Assembly: GCF_030845995.1 (NCBI RefSeq)
Contig: NZ_CP132719.1
Coordinates: forward strand, 558,001-622,000
DNA length: 64,000 nt
DNA from: Geothrix sp. 21YS21S-4
GTDB lineage: Bacteria > Acidobacteriota > Holophagae > Holophagales > Holophagaceae
Direction: 5' to 3'
Part shown: in pieces, positions 34,478 through 42,026 of the stretch
Layout: every line of letters begins with the position of its first letter
Numbering within the stretch: position 1 is the first letter of the stretch
Position numbers and translations under genes: made by a program
Notes under the pieces: model-generated
Told to the model about the DNA's origin: nothing
What the model saw: the letters and a program-made list of their open reading frames with translations, nothing else
Database searches by the model: none

Positions 34478-34537
34478 GCTGGATATCATCCTTCTCGGCT
34501 CCTTATTGCCTGTCCAACCTCAGAGGGGGACGGAATA

Positions 34538-34676
34538 GGACGGCCAAAAGGAAGGCCGCCGTCGTTCTGGACCTGATCAAGGGAAAGATCACGGCCGCCG
34601 ATGCCGCCCGTCAGCACGGGCTGACCGTGGCCGAGTTGGAGCAGTGGAAGGACGACTTCCTCAGCCAGGGCACGGA
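34538..34676 (+). pseudogene. Inverted orfA fragment of the same IS (copy of 34196-34334)
   Basis: These 139 bases are the reverse complement of the 5' part of orfA with one substitution. They encode the OrfA helix-turn-helix (TAKRKAAVVLDLIKG to WKDDFLSQGT) without a start or the rest of the gene. Together with the intact copy they form a large inverted repeat with a 203-base spacer, from a second insertion or an aberrant transposition. Confidence 0.88.
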
Positions 34677-34727
34677 TGTAATGACCCAGTGAAAAGCTGC
34701 TCAGGGGATACTCCAAAGGAGACCCCC

Positions 34728-34952
34728 ATGAGTGGAGCCATGGAAGACGAGATCAAACGATGGACGGCACGCCGGAAGGCGGCATTGGTGCTGGAGATCA
34801 TCCAGGGGAAGACGACGGTGGCGGAAGCCAGCCGGGCCTTCGACCTTCCCCCCTCGGAGATCGAGGGATGGATGGAGGATGGCAAACGCGGGATGGAGAA
34901 CGCCCTCCCAAGTCCTTCTCCCATCAGACGTCTAATCGCTGGAGATCGATAA
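34728..34952 (+). pseudogene. Truncated second OrfA-type transposase gene
   Basis: A 74-codon frame starts at an ATG with AAAGGAG seven bases upstream. It encodes another DUF1153-type helix-turn-helix (IKRWTARRKAALVLEIIQGK, TTVAEASRAFDLPPSEIEGW) clearly different from the neighbouring IS OrfA. The frame then runs into unrelated sequence and stops; no matching OrfB follows. It is the remnant of a separate, older element. Confidence 0.75.
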
Positions 34953-35067
34953 CGCCGTCGTGGTCCAATGGATTCATCAGGCACAGGTATGATTCATTCG
35001 ATTCAATGGATTCTGACTTCTCACGGTGCAATGCGGGGGCGCCACCGGCAGGTGGCGAGCGGGGCGC
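34953..35067 (+). promoter_or_regulatory. Region upstream of the T2SS operon with GATTCA repeats and a hairpin
   Basis: Four GATTCA/GATTCT hexamers begin at 34971, 34991, 35000 and 35009 (last three spaced nine bases). The 10-mer CAATGGATTC occurs twice (34966 and 35004). A perfect hairpin CGCCACC-GGCA-GGTGGCG (35040-35057) lies just before the gspE start and would cover any ribosome-binding site. No clear sigma-70 hexamers are seen. The region probably holds the operon promoter and its control sites. Confidence 0.4.
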
Positions 35068-36651
35068 ATGCGCTTCGGTGAGCACGCCCTTGCGAGAGGT
35101 TGGATCACGGCGCTGGATTTGGACAGGGCTTTGGCTGTCCAAGCTCAAGGCGGTGAGCGGCTGGGAATGCTATTGGTGCGCATGGGAAGTCTCAGCCGAC
35201 GCCAGCGGTTGGAGATTCTCGGGCAGATGTCCGGTATGGCTTTTCTAGAGCGCCTGCCAGTTCTCTTCCTGCCTATGGAAGGCGCGTTTGGTGAGCGGAC
35301 TCGAACCTATGTCGCTCGCCGGGGACCCTGGCGGCGGAGAAATTTTCGGACGATTCGGCTGAGCGGTCGTGTGTGCTCCCGTTCTCGCATTCGCCGGCCC
35401 ATGGAATGGGTGGCTCTGCCCGATCCTTTCGATTTTGAGACGAGAACCAACCTACGGGTATGGCGCCCGGCGGCGAAGCAGATCTTCTATGATTTCCCGC
35501 CTCAGGCTGCGGGGACGATCGCGGTTTCCCTGGGGGAACAGGCAGGCGGAGGCCTCTCCAGCCCGGTCGTGGACTGGCTGGATGAATCCCTGGCCGAAGG
35601 CGTTCGTCTGGGCGCATCGGACCTGCATTTTGTGCGAGAGCAAGGAATCATGGTGCTTCGCTATAGAATCCATGGTCGTTTCAGGCCGGGACCTGCGGTG
35701 CCCGCCGCCTTCCAGGAAGCCTTGATCCCGAGGCTCAAAGTGATGTCGGGTCTGGATGTGGCGGAGGAGCGTCTTCCCCAGGACGGCAGCTTCGAACGCA
35801 GGCTATCGGGGTATCGCCATGATTTTCGCGTGAGTCTGTTGCCCGGCGTGGAGGGAGAAGGGGCGGTCCTGCGCATTCTCGGGGGAACGACCCGTCAGGA
35901 CGCCGGGCTTTCGCTGGATGAGATGGGAATGCCCCCCATCCTCCTCGCTCAACTTCGCGGATGGGCTCAGCGCCGGGCAGGCATCGTCCTCATCACCGGT
36001 CCCACCGGAAGCGGAAAGACCACCACGCTTTATTCCCTGCTTCAGGAACTGGACCGGAGCCAACTGAAGATTGTGACCCTCGAGGATCCGGTGGAGTATG
36101 CCCTAGAAGGAGCCCACCAGGTGCAGGTGAATCCGGAAATCGGCCTTACTTTCGCTCAGGGGCTGAGAGCCATTCTTCGCCATGATCCGGATGTCATCCT
36201 GGTGGGGGAGATTCGCGACCGGGAAACCGCCGAAATTGCTCTGAGGGCCAGTCTCACGGGGCATCTTGTTCTTTCCACATTGCACACCAATTCGGCGGTT
36301 GGGGCCTTCACCCGCCTGCACGATATGGGCATCCCCGCCTATCTCACCGCGGACGCTGTTCTGGGCGTGCTCGCCCAGCGGCTTTTGGGGCGCACTTGCC
36401 GAGCCTGTGGAGCGTCGGATTCCGCCTGTCCTATTTGCCGGGGTGGGGGGGTGGATGGCCGACTGGCCATCTTTGAGGGGGGACCTGCAGAGCCGCTTCG
36501 GACCCTGGTTCGAGGACAGGCCTCCGAAGAAGAGCTGTCAGCCTGTCTTAGGGATCGAGGGTACCCGCTTCTGATCCACGAGGCCCATCGGGCCGTGGAA
36601 GAAGGAAGGGTGCCTGCCTTCGAATTGCGAGCAGCGGGGTTGGGCACATGA
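35068..36651 (+). CDS. gspE: T2SS assembly ATPase GspE
   Basis: The 527-residue cytoplasmic hexameric ATPase powers pseudopilus assembly. An N-terminal GspE_N-like domain is followed by the C-terminal ATPase. The ATPase has Walker A GPTGSGKTTT at about residue 311, Asp box VTLEDPVEY, Walker B DPDVILVGEIRD and His box HLVLSTLHTN. A tetracysteine zinc-type motif CRACGASDSACPIC follows. I chose the ATG giving MRFGEHALARGW because it starts the recognised domain; the Shine-Dalgarno is weak and a hairpin overlaps it. The stop overlaps gspF (ATGA). Confidence 0.93.
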   Translation: MRFGEHALARGWITALDLDRALAVQAQGGERLGMLLVRMGSLSRRQRLEILGQMSGMAFLERLPVLFLPMEGAFGERTRTYVARRGPWRRRNFRTIRLSGRVCSRSRIRRPMEWVALPDPFDFETRTNLRVWRPAAKQIFYDFPPQAAGTIAVSLGEQAGGGLSSPVVDWLDESLAEGVRLGASDLHFVREQGIMVLRYRIHGRFRPGPAVPAAFQEALIPRLKVMSGLDVAEERLPQDGSFERRLSGYRHDFRVSLLPGVEGEGAVLRILGGTTRQDAGLSLDEMGMPPILLAQLRGWAQRRAGIVLITGPTGSGKTTTLYSLLQELDRSQLKIVTLEDPVEYALEGAHQVQVNPEIGLTFAQGLRAILRHDPDVILVGEIRDRETAEIALRASLTGHLVLSTLHTNSAVGAFTRLHDMGIPAYLTADAVLGVLAQRLLGRTCRACGASDSACPICRGGGVDGRLAIFEGGPAEPLRTLVRGQASEEELSACLRDRGYPLLIHEAHRAVEEGRVPAFELRAAGLGT

Positions 36652-37766
36652 TCGAGGTCACGGTCCTCGAACGCGGAGAAGTGCGCGTAGTGCGACTTCA
36701 GGCAGAGGCTTTGGACGACTTCGAAGCCGCCCTGCAGGCAAGGGGCGGTACTCTTCTCGATCAGCGACGCACACGGGGCGGGCCTCCGAGGAGACTGTCC
36801 CGTCCCAGTGCTGAGGCTTGGGCCCCTTGGTTCAGCGCCTTGGCGCGTACGTTACAGGGAGGGGTTCCTCTCGATCGGACGTTGGACCTGCTGGCAGAAG
36901 CGGCGCCGGAACCCGACAGCGCACGGCGCCTGCATCAGGCGGTGGTGGGGGGCCGGCGTTTCAGCGAAGCCGTCGCGCAGCATCTCGAGTCGATCCCCGA
37001 TCTCATTCCGGCATTGCTCCGGACCGGCGAAGCGGCGGGCGACTTGGCTCGGGGGGCCCGATTGGCCCACCGGGGGCTGGTGGAACGGGCGAAATTCCGC
37101 CGGGAACTCAGGGGCCGCCTTGCTTATCCGGTGGTGGTGGTGAGTGCTGCAACATTGGCGCTGGTCGTCCTTCTTCTCAAGGTATTTCCCGCCCTGACGG
37201 GTATGTGGACGAACCTTGGCCGGCCGCTGCCTCCTCGCCTGCAGGTCCTGCAGTGGAGCGGCTGGGCATCGGTTGGGCTCCTGGCAGGTCTGACAGGAGG
37301 GTTGAGCTGGCTGATGGCTGGCAAGGAGGGTGCTCATCGCTTGCCTGGTTTCCGCCGGCTGGGGTTGCATCGCACCCGAACGGAAGCATGGTCGGCTCTG
37401 GCCATGGCGCTTGGAGGCGGGGTGTCTCTTCTGGAGGCCCTGAATCTTCTCGGGGAGCGCTGGGAAGCGGCGGAGCTTCGCCGGGCGATTCAGGAAGGGG
37501 GACGACCGGAACAGGTACTGGATGCCTGGGTGGCGGATGCTCCTGGGCAAAGGGCGGTCTTGTTGGCTGGCCTCCGCGTGGGTGATCTGGCTGGCGGAGC
37601 CGCATCCGTCGCCGAGGGATACCGTGAGATGCTGGAGGAAGATCTTCAGAGGCTTCAACGCTGGTTGGAACCGGCGGTTCTCATCCTGCTCGGCACCATT
37701 CTCTTGGGCTTGGCCTGGAGCCTCTTCTCGCTGATGGGAGAAATGGAGCATGGCCTCGTTCGTTGA
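36648..37766 (+). CDS. gspF: T2SS inner-membrane platform protein GspF
   Basis: The 372-residue protein has two T2SSF domains, each with helices and a hydrophobic span (VVVVSAATLALVVLLLKVFPAL and the C-terminal VLILLGTILLGLAWSLFSLM). Family motifs are LARTLQGGVPLDRTLDLLAE, RTGEAAGDLARG and the repeat GGGVSLLEALNLL. It forms the membrane base against which GspE works. Its ATG overlaps the gspE stop, and its 3' end overlaps the start of gspG. Confidence 0.92.
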   Translation: MIEVTVLERGEVRVVRLQAEALDDFEAALQARGGTLLDQRRTRGGPPRRLSRPSAEAWAPWFSALARTLQGGVPLDRTLDLLAEAAPEPDSARRLHQAVVGGRRFSEAVAQHLESIPDLIPALLRTGEAAGDLARGARLAHRGLVERAKFRRELRGRLAYPVVVVSAATLALVVLLLKVFPALTGMWTNLGRPLPPRLQVLQWSGWASVGLLAGLTGGLSWLMAGKEGAHRLPGFRRLGLHRTRTEAWSALAMALGGGVSLLEALNLLGERWEAAELRRAIQEGGRPEQVLDAWVADAPGQRAVLLAGLRVGDLAGGAASVAEGYREMLEEDLQRLQRWLEPAVLILLGTILLGLAWSLFSLMGEMEHGLVR

Positions 37767-38196
37767 ACCTATGTCCGCCCGCCTGCGCAGAGGGCGCGGA
37801 TTCACATTGCTGGAACTGGTGGTGGTCCTCGTCATCCTGGGGACCTTGGCCGCGCTTGTGGGACCGAGGCTCGTCGGGCATTCCAGCGAGGCAAGGATGA
37901 CGGCTGCGAAAACCCAGATCGAATTGTTCCGCCAAGGGATTGAGACGTTCCGCATGCACATGGGGCGTTATCCCACCACGCAGGAGGGCCTGGAGGCTCT
38001 GCAGGTCGCACCCGCCAACAGCTCCAATTGGCGCGGCCCCTACCTTACAAAAGGGGTGCCCAAGGATCCCTGGGGAAACGCGTATGCCTACCGCTGCCCT
38101 GGTGAGCAAGGGCGGGATTACGACCTCGTCAGTTTCGGAGCGGATGCCCAGCCGGGTGGCAGCGGAGAAGCCGCCGACATCGTGAGTTGGCAGTGA
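37750..38196 (+). CDS. gspG: T2SS major pseudopilin GspG
   Basis: The 148-residue precursor has a short basic leader, the prepilin cleavage site before FTLLELVVVLVILGTLAALVGP, and the conserved GspG C-terminal region (MGRYPTTQEGLEAL, WRGPYL, KDPWGNAYAY). It is cleaved and methylated by the prepilin peptidase and polymerises into the pseudopilus. The ATG at 37750 lies inside the end of gspF; an ATG at 37771 is an alternative with a shorter leader. Confidence 0.92.
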   Translation: MASFVEPMSARLRRGRGFTLLELVVVLVILGTLAALVGPRLVGHSSEARMTAAKTQIELFRQGIETFRMHMGRYPTTQEGLEALQVAPANSSNWRGPYLTKGVPKDPWGNAYAYRCPGEQGRDYDLVSFGADAQPGGSGEAADIVSWQ

Positions 38197-38588
38197 GGGA
38201 GAGCCGGGGGTTCACCTTGCTTGAGGTCATTGTGGCCCTGGCAGTGGTTGGCCTCGGCGTGACGGCCCTGATGGGAGCGTTGAGCCAGAATGCGCGCGCT
38301 CGTTGGATGACACGGAGTTGGGCCGAAGAAGAGAGCCGAGCGGCTGACCTGCTGATGGACGAATTGAATCGATGGCAGCATCTGCGCTCGAATGTCGCTC
38401 GCAGACAGTTTCTGCGGAATGCAGGGGACGATGCGAAGCTGGGGGACTGGACCTTCGAGGCGGTTGTGAAGGAATCACAGGCCGATCAGGCTCTGGCCCT
38501 CTATCACCTGACTCTCCGCTGGCAGAAGGATGGCCGGGGGCGAGAAGTGAGCACTGATGCTGTCTTACGAATCCCCCAGGGCCTGTAG
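38193..38588 (+). CDS. gspI: T2SS minor pseudopilin GspI
   Basis: The product is a 131-residue pseudopilin with a very short leader before FTLLEVIVALAVVGLGVTALMGALSQN, the form typical of GspI. Minor pseudopilins I, J and K form the tip complex that starts the pseudopilus. The GTG start overlaps the gspG stop (GTGA); a TTG at 38187 is possible. The end overlaps gspJ by 32 bases. No gspH is present between gspG and this gene. Confidence 0.85.
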   Translation: MRESRGFTLLEVIVALAVVGLGVTALMGALSQNARARWMTRSWAEEESRAADLLMDELNRWQHLRSNVARRQFLRNAGDDAKLGDWTFEAVVKESQADQALALYHLTLRWQKDGRGREVSTDAVLRIPQGL

Positions 38589-39141
38589 AGGATTCACTCT
38601 TCTCGAACTCACCGTGGCGCTGGCCTCGGCCGCCCTTCTTGTCGCGCTACTGGTTGGGGTGTGGTTGCAGGTGGTGCGGAGTGCCGAGAAGCAGGCACAT
38701 GATGCGGAAGTGAGCAGGACCCGCGCCGAACTCCACAGGACGCTTGAATCGGTGGTGGCGGGCGCCCAGTGGACGGCAAACTCCCAGGCACCGCAAGGCT
38801 CGCTCGTTTGGGAGCAGGGTGAGGGAAAGCTCGTCCTCTGGAGCCGGGAGGGGTTGGGGCGCTTCGCGGGACCCACCCGCTGGTGGTTCCAATGCGACGC
38901 GGAAGGACTCCAGGCAGTGGTGGAAGATCCTCAGGAAGGTGGTCGAGTGATCCGACGATGGTCCGGTGTGCGGCGCGTTCAGCTCGAGTGTTGTCGAGTG
39001 GAGAGCGGCCTCGAGGGAGAGACAATCCGCTGGCTTCCCTTTGATCAGTGGGACGTCGCATGGCCCTTCCGCCCGGTGGGGCTGCGTCTGGTGGTCGAGG
39101 ACGCGAGCGGTCTCTCCTGGAAAGTGGTCTCGTGGACATGA
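38557..39141 (+). CDS. gspJ: T2SS minor pseudopilin GspJ
   Basis: A 194-residue protein with a prepilin leader and N-terminal helix (RGFTLLELTVALASAALLVALLVGVWLQ), followed by a beta-rich head with two adjacent cysteines (LECCRVE). Position between I and K and length support GspJ. Its stop overlaps the gspK start (ATGA). Confidence 0.82.
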   Translation: MLSYESPRACRGFTLLELTVALASAALLVALLVGVWLQVVRSAEKQAHDAEVSRTRAELHRTLESVVAGAQWTANSQAPQGSLVWEQGEGKLVLWSREGLGRFAGPTRWWFQCDAEGLQAVVEDPQEGGRVIRRWSGVRRVQLECCRVESGLEGETIRWLPFDQWDVAWPFRPVGLRLVVEDASGLSWKVVSWT

Positions 39142-40010
39142 GAAGGCCGCAGGAGCGCGGATTCATTGCTTTGTTCGCGGTGCTGAGCCTTGCGCTGTTG
39201 GTGGGGGTGGTGGCGCTGATCCTGGCTCGTTCGGGAGGACTGCTGAACAGGGACCGGCAGGAAGGAGGGGGGGCGCAGGCTCGCCTCGCCGCTCATGCTG
39301 CGTTGAGCCGGGTACTGTTGCAGGAGCGTCTTCGTACGCCTCGTTGGTGGCTTCCACCCCTGGAAGGAAAGGTACTGTTGGAAGATGGGACAGAAGTCCA
39401 TTGGACCCGTCGACCTTCGGAATCGCGCTGGCGAGTCGGGGCTCGACCCTGGACTCCAGAGGTCCAGACCCGGTGGCGCCAGTTGGGGGCTCAGACGGAA
39501 GGGCTGGCTCGGTGGGCAGCTCTGCTGGAAGTGCGACAGCAAGGACGAAACAAAGTCGCGGGTGCGCGCGGAGATCTGATTCAGGACTGCGGCCTGCTGC
39601 GGATCTGCTGGCAAGAACTTGGACTGGAAGCCCGTTGGGGAGGTCCGGAGCGTGTCTGGACCGGGGATGACGCTGGCGCCCTTGGACGTCTCAATTTGGC
39701 CGGTGCCGATGCGGAGATCCTGGAATCTCTCAGTGGCATCTCTGCCCAGCGCCTCCGGACCATCCAGAACCAAGTGGCGCAGGGCGTGGTTTCCCCAGCG
39801 GAGATCGGGGATCTGCTCAGCTATCAGGAGAGCTTGGCGCTTGGGCCTTATGCCACATTGAGGCCCTTCGTAGAAGCGATCTGGACTGTGGATGTACACC
39901 TTCCGACGCTTCGTGAGCCCATCGTGCAACATTGGAGAAGCAGCTTGGACGAGGGCTTGCCCGGCAATCCATGGTTCAGGTTGCGACCTCTCCCCGGAGA
40001 CCATTGGTGA
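39138..40010 (+). CDS. gspK: T2SS minor pseudopilin GspK
   Basis: The 290-residue product has a type IV-like N-terminus (RRPQERGFIALFAVLSLALLVGVVALI) and a large alpha-helical insert domain characteristic of GspK, with a helix-hairpin-helix-like stretch (LNLAGADAEILESLSGISAQRLRTI). GspK caps the pseudopilus tip. The start ATG overlaps the gspJ stop, and the stop overlaps the gspL GTG. Confidence 0.85.
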   Translation: MRRPQERGFIALFAVLSLALLVGVVALILARSGGLLNRDRQEGGGAQARLAAHAALSRVLLQERLRTPRWWLPPLEGKVLLEDGTEVHWTRRPSESRWRVGARPWTPEVQTRWRQLGAQTEGLARWAALLEVRQQGRNKVAGARGDLIQDCGLLRICWQELGLEARWGGPERVWTGDDAGALGRLNLAGADAEILESLSGISAQRLRTIQNQVAQGVVSPAEIGDLLSYQESLALGPYATLRPFVEAIWTVDVHLPTLREPIVQHWRSSLDEGLPGNPWFRLRPLPGDHW

Positions 40011-40891
40011 CGCGCAGACCGCCCCTTTACTGGCCCATCCTTGGACCCCCTTCTGCTGAAGTCCGGAAAGCGCTGGAGGACCCGCGGCACCCTCTCTGCC
40101 TGGAGGTTCCGGAACTGTGGTGTTACCGCATTGTTCGTCCGGCGCCGTTGAGAGGGTGGACGGCCCGTCATTGCGAAGCGTTGAGACAAGGACTGTTTCC
40201 TGTGCCCATGGATCAACTGCTTTGGGACGAAGAGCGGGGGGGGAAGCGAAGCTGGCGAGTTTGGGCCTTGGAACGAGCCAAGCTCGACCGATCACTCGGG
40301 CTTTGGCGAGACCAGGTCTGGGCTCCCGGGCGCAAAGTTCGAGTGCATCCGCAGGGTCAATTAGGGGATGGTTCGAGCCTGGCGTCTTTCCCTAATTTGG
40401 CGCCTCTTCCCCATCGGGCTCGCCGATGGCCTATGGCTGCGCTGCGGAAAGCTGCTTTCTGGGGAACTGTAGGAGTGGGAATGGCGGTATCCGCAGCCAT
40501 TACCTGTTTTCGGGATGTTCGGGAGGGGCGGTCGCTCCGCCTGGAATCGGATCACCTGGAGCAGCGTGTACAAGCGCTTCAAACGGACCTCGATGGTCTG
40601 AAGGGCTCGGTCGAGGCCCTGGGAGGTCTGAGTCGAAGCTCAGAAGAAGCCGGTTGGATCAAGGACCTGGACGGGTTGACTCGGCTGCTGCCCGAGGACA
40701 GTCGAGTCGTGGGGCTTGTGTGGAAGCCTTCGGCGATTCATATCGACCTAATCACGCCTCATCCCGAGCTGATCCGGGAGGCACTTGAGGCGTCCCCGGA
40801 ATTCCGGAACGTGCGCTTTGTGGGGAACCTGGAACGGAGGGATGGCAAGAACCGCCTCACCCTGGAATGTGAGCAGGAGCGTACGCCATGA
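40007..40891 (+). CDS. gspL: T2SS protein GspL-like
   Basis: The 294-residue protein has a short cytoplasmic part (about 140 residues), one membrane span near AAFWGTVGVGMAVSAAITCF, a coiled coil (SDHLEQRVQALQTDLDGL) and a PilN/GspL-type ferredoxin-like periplasmic domain. The cytoplasmic part is much smaller than in enterobacterial GspL. It should link the ATPase to the membrane platform together with GspM. Assigned mostly from topology and position; it starts with GTG overlapping the gspK stop. Confidence 0.75.
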   Translation: MTRRPPLYWPILGPPSAEVRKALEDPRHPLCLEVPELWCYRIVRPAPLRGWTARHCEALRQGLFPVPMDQLLWDEERGGKRSWRVWALERAKLDRSLGLWRDQVWAPGRKVRVHPQGQLGDGSSLASFPNLAPLPHRARRWPMAALRKAAFWGTVGVGMAVSAAITCFRDVREGRSLRLESDHLEQRVQALQTDLDGLKGSVEALGGLSRSSEEAGWIKDLDGLTRLLPEDSRVVGLVWKPSAIHIDLITPHPELIREALEASPEFRNVRFVGNLERRDGKNRLTLECEQERTP

Positions 40892-41454
40892 AAGCCAGGG
40901 ATCGAAGGGCAGTGGTCGTGCTGGTTGTGTGGCTCGTCGGTGCGGGGCTGTACGTGGGGGGACGGGCCTGGTGGAACCATCGGCAGGCCCGAAGAGCGTT
41001 GCAGGCCCGCGTCCAAGGGCTCCGACAAAGGGAGGCGGCTCTTCGCAAGACCTGGGAAGAAACTCGATCCAAGCGGGCCGCCGGCTTTGCGGCGCTATTG
41101 TCCGAGGTCGGGCGACTCCCGGAAGACCAACTGCGCCTGCGAGGGCAGGAGGGGCTCCTCAGTGCGGCCGGCCAAGCCGGCCTCCAGGGACTCCGCCTGC
41201 GCCCGCAGGCAATGGAGAGCCGGGATGGCATGTGGCATATGAAGTGGGTCCTGGACGGCGAGGGGCCGCTGGGCCAGTGGTTGGCAGGGATGGAGGGGCT
41301 CCGAAGTTCCCAGCCCCTCATGGCGATCCAAAGTTTCCAGTTGAATCTTGCAGGTGATCCCTGGTCCCCTGCGGCTGGCGGAGCAGAAGGGCCAACCTTG
41401 AAGGGAAGCGTCGATCTTGTTTGGGTCATCCCCCGGCCTTCCGAGACGTGGTAA
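40888..41454 (+). CDS. gspM: T2SS protein GspM-like
   Basis: A 188-residue protein with one N-terminal membrane span (RAVVVLVVWLVGAGLYVGG), a coiled-coil stretch and a C-terminal ferredoxin-like domain of the GspM/PilO type. The ATG overlaps the gspL stop. Sequence conservation of this family is low, so the call rests on topology and order. Confidence 0.75.
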   Translation: MKARDRRAVVVLVVWLVGAGLYVGGRAWWNHRQARRALQARVQGLRQREAALRKTWEETRSKRAAGFAALLSEVGRLPEDQLRLRGQEGLLSAAGQAGLQGLRLRPQAMESRDGMWHMKWVLDGEGPLGQWLAGMEGLRSSQPLMAIQSFQLNLAGDPWSPAAGGAEGPTLKGSVDLVWVIPRPSETW

Positions 41455-42026
41455 ATTTTAAAAGATCATCTCGTGGTTGGGTTCGACCTCGTGCTTGCGG
41501 AGGATGTCTTTTGCGTTCGGGATGGGTGCGTACCATGGCGGCGATGGCGTTGTGGGTGGGAGCAAAGGCTCAGGCTCCGATGCCTGGCACGGAACCGGCC
41601 ATTGCCTCCCGTCCTGCGGCTCTTCTGGAAGAAAGCCCCAAGGGGCGGATCCTGAAGCGCAATCTTTTCCACCCAACTCGGAACATGGGGGGGCTCGTTT
41701 CGGAGGCTGAGGCTGTTCAAGTCCCCTTTCCGATACTGAAAGGCATCGTCTTGGTGGGCTCCGTGAAAGGGGCAATGCTGCAATGGCCGAGCGAAGGAGA
41801 GATTCAGTTTCTTGAACTGGGTGCGCTCCACGCAGGCTACCTTCTCGCGAAGGTCGAGTCCGATCGTGTCGAGCTCTTGACCGAAGATAAGAAGAATGGC
41901 CGGTGGTTAGGTCTGGACGATGCCGGGAACTCCCGAACTGTCGCCACAGGAGAGTTCGAGAAACTGTTGGCGCTTCCTCAGACCTTCAAATCAGTGGATT
42001 CCCCTCCCCGTAAGGTTGCTCCATGA
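41448..42026 (+). CDS. gspC: T2SS protein GspC-like (HR domain)
   Basis: The product has an N-terminal basic segment, a hydrophobic stretch (MAAMALWVGAKAQA) and a small beta domain (PFPILKGIVLVGSVKGAMLQWPS, VELLTED) like the homology region of GspC/PilP that contacts the secretin. The start is unsure: GTG at 41448 keeps the overlap with gspM, while ATG at 41535 would make a short signal-peptide-like start. It lies directly before gspD with an ATGA overlap, fitting a secretin-contacting role. There is no PDZ domain. Confidence 0.7.
   Translation: MVNFKRSSRGWVRPRACGGCLLRSGWVRTMAAMALWVGAKAQAPMPGTEPAIASRPAALLEESPKGRILKRNLFHPTRNMGGLVSEAEAVQVPFPILKGIVLVGSVKGAMLQWPSEGEIQFLELGALHAGYLLAKVESDRVELLTEDKKNGRWLGLDDAGNSRTVATGEFEKLLALPQTFKSVDSPPRKVAP

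Larger units (their letters stand above)
33143..34537 (-). mobile_element. IS3-family insertion sequence
   Basis: The element holds orfA and orfB with a frameshift signal and a DDE transposase. Candidate ends share GTTGGACA (33173-33180) with TGTCCAAC (34511-34518). Further out is a perfect 12-bp inverted repeat, TATTCCGTCCCC (33143-33154) and GGGGACGGAATA (34526-34537). An alternative left tip is TGTAGTGCTCCCC from 33155. The right end is disturbed by an inverted orfA fragment that begins at once after it, so exact borders and target duplications cannot be fixed. Confidence 0.75.
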
